Of a DNA stretch of 13,992 nucleotides, positions 1 to 4,433 are shown piece after piece (position 1 is the stretch's first letter; each line of letters begins with the position of its first letter). Location of the stretch: positions 128,786 to 142,777 of the forward strand of contig DCAA01000006.1 of assembly GCA_002311345.1 (NCBI GenBank), written 5' to 3'. Position numbers and translations under genes: made by a program. The stretch comes from Planctomycetes bacterium UBA1146 (GTDB taxonomy: Bacteria > Planctomycetota > UBA8108 > UBA1146). Under the pieces are notes generated by a model that saw nothing but the letters and a program-made list of their open reading frames with translations, was not told where the DNA came from and made no database searches.

Positions 1-210
1 CGGCTCCGGTTCGACCTCCGGCTCGGGAATGACCTCAGGTTCCTCGGGCTCTTCATCCTGCATTTCGGTGATGCGCAATTGCGCCGCCATGTCATCATCG
101 ACAGACGACATGTGATTTTTCACCTGGATCCCTCGTTCAGCGAGCAGATCGATGAGATCTCGGCTCTTTAGTCCGAGTTCCTTTGCCAATGTGTGTATTC
201 TCACACCCAA
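1..210 (-). CDS. infB: Translation initiation factor IF-2, N-terminal part (runs off left edge)
   Basis: IF-2 is the GTPase that brings initiator tRNA to the 30S subunit. Only the first 70 codons lie in the window. The N-terminal IF2_N subdomain is recognisable (residues about 3-45: RIHTLAKELGLKSRDLIDLL, then AERGIQVKNHMSSVDDDMA). It is followed by the acidic, proline/glutamate-rich linker (EEPEEPEVIPEPEVEPEP) typical of long bacterial IF-2; the G domain would lie beyond base 1. I chose a TTG start at complement 210-208 because a GGGAGG ribosome-binding site (complement 223-218) sits 7 nt before it. The in-frame GTG at complement 204-202 would be 13 nt away. It lies 63 nt downstream of nusA on the same strand, the classic nusA-infB order, so co-transcription is likely. 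No ylxR gene fits between them. Confidence 0.93.
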   Translation of the reverse strand, partial: MGVRIHTLAKELGLKSRDLIDLLAERGIQVKNHMSSVDDDMAAQLRITEMQDEEPEEPEVIPEPEVEPEP

Positions 211-273
211 GAAAAAGCCTCCCGAAAACCATTTGAAAAGATGGACGACACCATCGTGGAGTAATTCCTATTT

Positions 274-1602
274 CTATTCCTCTTCGGAATCGACACTTTC
301 CATTATCTCCTTGATCTTTTCGATGATGAGTCTCGCTGAATCTTCATCGAGCCCCTCGATCTGAGCCAGTCCTTTGACATCTGCTTCCAGCAATGCTTCG
401 GTACTATCGAGCTGGGCCTCGACCAGTTTGTCTGCAATCTCTTCCGTGACGCCTGGCAGATCTTCCAGTCCCATGACCACGGCATCGTCTCCGTATTCCT
501 CGGCGATTTCCTCTGCAGTTGGTTGTCCTGTGTCGAACAGTTTATCAAGAGGATTGACCACCTCGGTCTCGGATCTATTTGCACCGGCAACCTGGGCGAG
601 GCGCTCCCCGAAGATCTGCTCAACTCGACTCTCGATACCTCGGGCACGCAGTTGTGCCAGTTCCTCTTCGGTGATGGCGCAGATGTTCAGTTCCCAACCG
701 GACAGTTTGGAGGCAAGCCTGACGTTTTGCCCTCTGCGACCGATAGCGAGAGATTGCTGATCCTCGGTTACATAGACATTTGCTGTCATCGTATCGTAGT
801 CCAGTGCAATCGAGGTAATCTCAGCAGGTTTGAGCGCCTCGGGGATGAGGACCTCTACCGATTCGTGCCAGCGCACGACATCGATTTTCTCGCCATTGAG
901 TTCGTCGGTGACATTACGGATCCTGGACCCTTTGACCCCGATACAGGCCCCAACGCAATCCACGTTCGAATCGAGAGTTGCGACGGCGATCTTGGTTCGA
1001 TTACCCGCTTCTCTGGCCACAACTTTGATCTCGACGACGTAATCCGCAACTTCAGGTATTTCTTGCTCGAACAGGCGTCGGACCAGGTCGGGAGAACCGC
1101 GGGAGACCAGTAGTTGGACTCGCGTCGGTTGCAGGTTTACCTCCTTGAGGACCACCTTGATCCGGTCCCCCTCTTTCCACTCCTCGAGATGCGATTGTTC
1201 CCCTCGGGGCATGAATCCCTCGGCACGGCTACCAAGAGTGATGACGAGACCTCCACCCTTGCGGCTGGCCACGGTACCGTTGAACATCTCGCCGACACGG
1301 TCGACATACTCCTTGTAAATCACCTCGCGCTCAGCTTCGCGGATCTTCTGAAAGAGTACCTGTTTGCCGGCTCCGGCAGCGATTCGACCAAGGACCTCTC
1401 GGGGATCAAATCCCACGCCATCGCAAATGGCACTGATGATTCCAGAATCGCGGTCGATGTTGACCTCGATTCCTTCTTCCTGGTCAAAATTCTTCTGGGC
1501 AGCGGACACGAGGGCCATCTCGATGCCCGTGAAGATCACCTCTTTGCTGACCTGTCGATCGCGATGAATCGTGTCGACAAAGCGCAGGATCTCTTCACTC
1601 AC
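274..1602 (-). CDS. nusA: Transcription termination/antitermination factor NusA
   Basis: NusA binds RNA polymerase and nascent RNA and modulates pausing, termination and antitermination. The 442-residue product has the full domain order: N-terminal RNAP-binding domain (about 1-102), S1 domain (about 104-172, including GEMFNGTV and GFMPRGEQ), KH1 with GVKG (222-225), KH2 with GRRG followed by QNVRLASKLSGW (288-291 onward), and a C-terminal helix-hairpin-helix-like acidic-repeat region (about 378-435). It lies between the short B. subtilis form (no C-terminal repeat) and the long E. coli form (two). The start is GTG at complement 1602-1600: AAGGAG (complement 1614-1609) precedes it by 6 nt. The TTG two codons upstream directly abuts AAGGAG and cannot use it well. 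rimP, often just upstream of nusA, is not present. infB follows. Confidence 0.96.
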   Translation of the reverse strand: MSEEILRFVDTIHRDRQVSKEVIFTGIEMALVSAAQKNFDQEEGIEVNIDRDSGIISAICDGVGFDPREVLGRIAAGAGKQVLFQKIREAEREVIYKEYVDRVGEMFNGTVASRKGGGLVITLGSRAEGFMPRGEQSHLEEWKEGDRIKVVLKEVNLQPTRVQLLVSRGSPDLVRRLFEQEIPEVADYVVEIKVVAREAGNRTKIAVATLDSNVDCVGACIGVKGSRIRNVTDELNGEKIDVVRWHESVEVLIPEALKPAEITSIALDYDTMTANVYVTEDQQSLAIGRRGQNVRLASKLSGWELNICAITEEELAQLRARGIESRVEQIFGERLAQVAGANRSETEVVNPLDKLFDTGQPTAEEIAEEYGDDAVVMGLEDLPGVTEEIADKLVEAQLDSTEALLEADVKGLAQIEGLDEDSARLIIEKIKEIMESVDSEEE

Positions 1603-1756
1603 TTTCAACTCCTTCTAGTGTTTCTCATCCTCTGGCGTCCTGACTCAGAAACGCGAGGGGTTTGCTGTTGTGACAAGCCACTCCTGCGTTTCTGGACAAT
1701 CCCACAAGCGCGCCTTACCTTCGTCACGAGACCGACACAGAGGTGTTTCCTGTGTA

Positions 1757-1870
1757 CCTCCGACCAGCAATCCTGATCGGACACTTCCTGATCCGATACG
1801 GTCTCCGGCTGTGGAGGGGGGCCGGCGCGAGCCAGCGAGAGTGCAGGCTTCGGACCGACCCTCCGACCAG
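1757..1870. repeat. Short direct repeats in the nusA-side leader
   Basis: The 11-mer CCTCCGACCAG occurs at 1757-1767 and again at 1860-1870. Between them is a period-15 tandem pair, TCCTGATCGGACAC (1771-1784) and TCCTGATCCGATAC (1786-1799), matching at 12 of 14 positions. The area is unusually rich in GATC, with further GATC palindromes at 1879-1890 and near 1906-1914. They could be protein-binding sites or degenerate low-complexity sequence; the window does not decide. Confidence 0.45.
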
Positions 1871-1878
1871 ACCAGATA

Positions 1879-1890
1879 CGATCCGGATCG
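1879..1890. repeat. 12-bp perfect palindrome CGATCCGGATCG
   Basis: The sequence equals its own reverse complement over 12 bases and sits about 280 bp upstream of the nusA start, downstream of the proposed nusA promoter. A dyad this long in a divergent gap may be an operator for a dimeric DNA-binding protein. No family-specific operator is recognised. Confidence 0.4.
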
Positions 1891-1946
1891 AGTTGTCGCT
1901 TCGCTCCGATCGGTCGATGGACGCTCTAACATCACGTCACCACAGG

Positions 1947-2036
1947 CCTTGACAACCCGAAGACAAGGACACCCGGAAAGAGTGTCGCTGGCAGGCCTGA
2001 CACACCTCCTGGGTGGCTGTATTCCGGTAGCCGGAA
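1947..2036. other. Cluster of nested and alternative stem-loops (candidate structured leader RNA)
   Basis: CCTTG (1947-1951) pairs with CAAGG (1964-1968). CCGGAA (1973-1978) pairs with TTCCGG (2022-2027), enclosing GTGTC/GACAC (1982-1986 with 1999-2003) and CACC/GGTG (2003-2006 with 2012-2015, sharing one base with the previous stem). The same TTCCGG can instead form a tight hairpin with CCGGAA at 2031-2036. That gives two mutually exclusive folds, the arrangement expected of a regulatory leader. On the minus strand it would lie inside a nusA 5' leader. Stems are only 4-6 bp, so chance remains a real alternative. Confidence 0.35.
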
Positions 2037-2162
2037 CGGAAGAAGGGATCCTAGGACACCTCTGCGAGGCTGTCAACTGATCCAGAACCGTTGATAGAGC
2101 CTCAACTGCTTGCATGAAAGGGAGTTGGGATCTCGAGGTGCGGTTGCGAATTGGCCCTGGCC

Positions 2163-2190
2163 AGTAAATTACCGGTCCATCACGGGTCAA
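2163..2190 (-). promoter_or_regulatory. Candidate sigma-70-type promoter for nusA-infB
   Basis: Read on the minus strand, TTGACC (complement 2190-2185, 5 of 6 to consensus) is followed after 16 nt by TTTACT (complement 2168-2163, 4 of 6). Transcription would begin near 2156 and give a leader of about 550 nt before the nusA GTG, covering the repeat and stem-loop cluster. This is a consensus match by eye only. Confidence 0.3.
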
Positions 2191-2318
2191 GACTCGATGG
2201 GTCGCAGCACTCCCTCTTGATTCGGTGACTGAGACGTTTCAGCGCTCTTGCGAGACCACGGAGGCTCCGGGTACGGGTTGCGAGTGCGGGTTCCGTGAGG
2301 TGGTTGGCTCGACCATTC

Positions 2319-2444
2319 GGTGTGTTACACCTGGGCACTGGTGCTCCGGGGTCGGCAACCTCGGCTGCAGGTACCGCGACCAGTGCAGGTGAGGCTCGGG
2401 CGAGTCGCTGCCAGGCAATCGCCGAAAATGGCGGTCAGATTGCC
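2319..2444. other. Run of hairpins upstream of mcsA
   Basis: Four inverted repeats follow each other: GGTGT/ACACC (2319-2323 with 2327-2331), GCA/TGC (2335-2337 with 2342-2344), CTGCA/TGCAG with inner GGT/ACC (2365-2388), and GGCAATC/GATTGCC (2414-2420 with 2438-2444), a perfect 7-bp stem enclosing a further GCC/GGC pairing. There is no T-run after any of them, so they are not intrinsic terminators. They are consistent with a structured 5' leader of the mcsA transcript. Confidence 0.4.
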
Positions 2445-2517
2445 GAGAACTGCCCATCAACTGCTAATTCTGCAAAAAGAGGGCTGGAGGGAGGTACCCT
2501 AAATGTCGATCATGAGA

Positions 2518-2539
2518 GGGGGAGAGGAGGCTCTCGCCC
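2518..2539 (+). promoter_or_regulatory. Stem-loop just before the mcsA ribosome-binding region
   Basis: GAGAG (2522-2526) and CTCTC (2531-2535) close a GAGG tetraloop, and flanking GGG (2518-2520) and CCC (2537-2539) can extend the stem across a G-G mismatch. It ends 27 nt before the mcsA ATG, and its loop is itself Shine-Dalgarno-like. It could modulate ribosome access, but no test is possible from sequence. Confidence 0.35.
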
Positions 2540-2566
2540 GGATCGCTGAGAGGAAAGAGACTCAAT

Positions 2567-3070
2567 ATGCTATGCGAGAAGTGTCAGCAGAATGAGGCAA
2601 CCGTTCACCTGACCGATGTCGCCAATCAGGTGAAGCAGGAATACCACCTCTGCAGTGAGTGTGCGAGGGTCCATGGGGTCTCTGTTCCGGCCCAATTCCA
2701 GAAGTTCAAGAGCTTCACACTTCCCGATTTCTTCACGCACCAATCCCAAGAAAGTGATACGGAACAGGCGGAGTCTCCACCTGAAAATTGTCCCCGTTGC
2801 AAGATGAGTTATTCAAAGTTCCGGAGGGATGGCAAGTTCGGCTGCTCCCACGATTTCACCGTATTTCGCAGTACCCTCGAGGATCTTTTCAAAAAGATAC
2901 ATAACTCTTCTCAACACATCGGTCGCACGCCTAGTTGTTTTCGAAAAGAGAATTCTCATCGGATACAACTCGATGGGTTGCGTGAAGAACTGAAAAGAGC
3001 GGTGCAAGGGGAGCAATACGAGAAGGCTGCTGAGATTCGTGATCAGATGCGTCTGATGGGGAGGAATTGA
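2567..3070 (+). CDS. mcsA: McsA: zinc-binding, UVR-motif activator of the McsB arginine kinase
   Basis: McsA activates the protein-arginine kinase McsB and works with it and ClpC in protein quality control. The 167-residue protein begins with a CxxC...CxxC zinc module (C3/C6, C29/C32). A second module follows with CPRC (C75/C78) and C93, then the signature helix LEDLFKKIHNSSQHIG (104-119), and a C-terminal UVR motif (about 133-164: LDGLREELKRAV through YEKAAEIRDQM). The fourth ligand of the second module is odd: the family usually has GCxxCY, but here it reads GCSHDF, so the cysteine position is D96, preceded by H95. The gene overlaps mcsB by one base (TGATG), which implies translational coupling. 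The SD is modest (GAGGAAAG about 9 nt upstream of the ATG). ctsR, which precedes mcsA in Bacillus, is absent. Confidence 0.93.
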   Translation: MLCEKCQQNEATVHLTDVANQVKQEYHLCSECARVHGVSVPAQFQKFKSFTLPDFFTHQSQESDTEQAESPPENCPRCKMSYSKFRRDGKFGCSHDFTVFRSTLEDLFKKIHNSSQHIGRTPSCFRKENSHRIQLDGLREELKRAVQGEQYEKAAEIRDQMRLMGRN

Positions 3071-4119
3071 TGTATCTCGGAGATTTCAAGGAGCCGGTAG
3101 GCGAGTGGCTTCGAGGCGAGGGCAGCGAGGCCGATCTGGTCATCTCGAGTCGGGTGCGTCTGGCGAGGAACTTGACCGACGTTCCTTTCACCTCCGTGGC
3201 AAATGATCGTCAGCGTGCTGAGGTCGCAGATCGGATCCAGGACTCGCTTGATACTCTTCGTCCGGGTCTTTCTCTCAAAACCCAGCACCTGGAAGAACTC
3301 AATGCTGTCGAGAAACTTGTGCTGGTCGAAAGACACCTCATCAGTCGCGAACTGGAGATGGCATCCGGGCCTCGCGTTGTGGCTCACGACGAAACTGAGT
3401 CCTTTTCGCTGATGGGCAACGAAGAGGATCATCTCAGGCTGCAGGTGGTGAAGTCCGGTTATCGCCTCGAAGAGGCATGGCAGCAGATGGATCAACTGGA
3501 GAAAGCGATCGACAGTGAACTTCAGTTCGCTTTCGACAAGAAGTTTGGCTACCTGACAGCATGTCCCACCAACGTGGGAACCGGATTGAGAGCCTCGGTG
3601 ATGCTGCATCTGCCCGCGATGACGATTACCGGAAAGATCGAGGAAGTAAACAGAGCCGCGACAAAGTTACACCTTGCCATCCGAGGCTTGTTCGGTGAGG
3701 GCACAGAGGCTCAGGGAGATTTCTTCCAGATCTCGAACCAGAGAACACTTGGTCAGACGGAGGAGAAAATTCTTCAGGACATCGCTGAAGTATTGCCAAA
3801 GATCCTTAGTTACGAACGTACCTTGCGTGGCAAATTATTCGAGCAACGCAAGGAATGGATCGAGGACAGGATCGGCAGAGCTTTCGGAACGCTCTCTCAT
3901 GCTCGGATCATCCAGAGCAAGGAGGCGCTCGATCATCTCTCTTTAGTGAGGCTTGGCGTATCGATGGGGATCCTGCAGGACCTGACGATGGATCAGGTGA
4001 ATCGAATGTTCCTCTTCAGTCAGCCCGGGCACTTGCAAGCGATCGACGGCCAGGAACTCTCAGCGTTGGAACGTGATCTGAAGCGGGCAGAATTGTTGAG
4101 AAAGATCCTGGCGGAATAA
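3070..4119 (+). CDS. mcsB: McsB: protein-arginine kinase
   Basis: McsB uses ATP to phosphorylate arginines on proteins, marking them for ClpC-ClpP degradation; it is a bacterial member of the phosphagen kinase fold. In 349 residues it shows the nucleotide-binding SSRVRLARN (26-34), the NEEDH substrate loop (117-121), the active-site cysteine in ACPTNVGTGLRAS (C165), GEGTEAQG with FQISNQ (about 209-224), and a C-terminal RDLKRA (335-340). This last matches the RDxxRA phosphoarginine-binding allosteric motif known for McsB and not found in metabolic creatine/arginine kinases. I start it at ATG 3070 (GGGAGG about 5 nt upstream) rather than the adjacent TTG at 3067. It is coupled to mcsA and followed by clpC. 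Length is normal for the family. Confidence 0.96.
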   Translation: MYLGDFKEPVGEWLRGEGSEADLVISSRVRLARNLTDVPFTSVANDRQRAEVADRIQDSLDTLRPGLSLKTQHLEELNAVEKLVLVERHLISRELEMASGPRVVAHDETESFSLMGNEEDHLRLQVVKSGYRLEEAWQQMDQLEKAIDSELQFAFDKKFGYLTACPTNVGTGLRASVMLHLPAMTITGKIEEVNRAATKLHLAIRGLFGEGTEAQGDFFQISNQRTLGQTEEKILQDIAEVLPKILSYERTLRGKLFEQRKEWIEDRIGRAFGTLSHARIIQSKEALDHLSLVRLGVSMGILQDLTMDQVNRMFLFSQPGHLQAIDGQELSALERDLKRAELLRKILAE

Positions 4120-4433
4120 ATTTACCGGTGAAAAACTCTCCCTTCTTGGCCCGGACCCACAAAAAAGAGGTTATGATGGTGTCGTCCTGAGGATTTCTAC
4201 TCGCGGGTCTCCTGATCGCGCTGTGTTGAAGGAGATATCAACCTGTAGGGATCTCCGGGTCGGGGAAGTGATGTCTCTACGCAGAGGGTGACCGGGGATA
4301 AAATGACCCGGGGAACTCATCAGACCGCGGAAACGTCAACTTCATGGAGAGGTCTCGCGGAGGATTTTCCGTCCGATGCAGTCGGACCGGTCTGAATCAC
4401 CGATTTCAGCATGAGATTGAGGGAAGTAACAAG
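4120..4433 (+). promoter_or_regulatory. 314-nt mcsB-clpC leader with three hairpins; possible internal clpC promoter
   Basis: No gene is supported here. A good -10 hexamer TATGAT lies at 4172-4177, but its best upstream partner TTGGCC (4146-4151) is 20 nt away, so the promoter call is weak. Three inverted repeats follow: GGAGAT/ATCTCC (4231-4236 with 4251-4256), which would bury the SD-like AAGGAG at 4229-4234; CCGGG/CCCGG (4292-4296 with 4307-4311); and GTCCGA/TCGGAC (4371-4376 with 4382-4387). None is followed by a T-run. No CIRCE element or CtsR-type heptad repeat is seen. The size suggests clpC can be expressed separately from mcsAB. Confidence 0.35.

Larger units (their letters stand above)
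1603..2566. other. 964-nt gap between divergent nusA and mcsA: no convincing gene, rich in inverted and direct repeats
   Basis: No open frame here resembles a protein family, and the longest ones are Arg/Ser/Pro-rich on both strands, as expected of non-coding G+C-rich DNA. The stretch holds a 12-bp palindrome (1879-1890), direct repeats (1757-1870), a cluster of pairing segments at 1947-2036, and a run of hairpins at 2319-2539. It must contain the promoters of both the nusA-infB unit (minus) and the mcsA unit (plus). I looked by eye for tRNA, tmRNA, SRP RNA and RNase P signatures on both strands and saw none. The most economical reading is two long divergent leaders; an unrecognised structured RNA is possible. 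Confidence 0.6.

Noticed and set aside
240..255. Terminator-like hairpin between nusA and infB (GATGG/CCATC followed by TTTT on the minus strand)
   Set aside because: The stem is only 5 bp, A/T-containing, and the T-run is four bases. nusA-infB are normally co-transcribed, so a weak attenuator cannot be excluded but is not supported.
523..1776. Open frames of about 200 codons on the plus strand across nusA
   Set aside because: They are antisense to a gene with complete NusA domains and motifs, and show no family-like sequence.
1645..2190. 181-codon open frame on the minus strand directly upstream of nusA (position of rimP)
   Set aside because: The translation is Arg/Ser/Pro-rich, with none of the RimP motifs (for example the SSPGLDRPL region), and another long frame overlaps it on the opposite strand. 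It looks like non-coding G+C-rich DNA.
2295..2549. 84-codon open frame ahead of mcsA
   Set aside because: Ala/Gly/Arg-rich, no recognisable motif, no convincing SD, and it overlaps several hairpins.
1603..2566. Known structured RNAs (tRNA, tmRNA, SRP RNA, RNase P RNA, cobalamin or TPP riboswitch)
   Set aside because: None of the signature sequences I know for these was found by eye on either strand. A covariance search was not possible.
4344..4433. 30-residue N-terminal extension of ClpC
   Set aside because: ClpC proteins begin at MFxRFTxRA. The ATG at 4434 has its own SD, and the extension spans a hairpin at 4371-4387.
2445..4433. CIRCE or CtsR operators before mcsA or clpC
   Set aside because: No TTAGCACTC-N9-GAGTGCTAA and no tandem GGTCAAA heptads are present in the gaps before mcsA or clpC.
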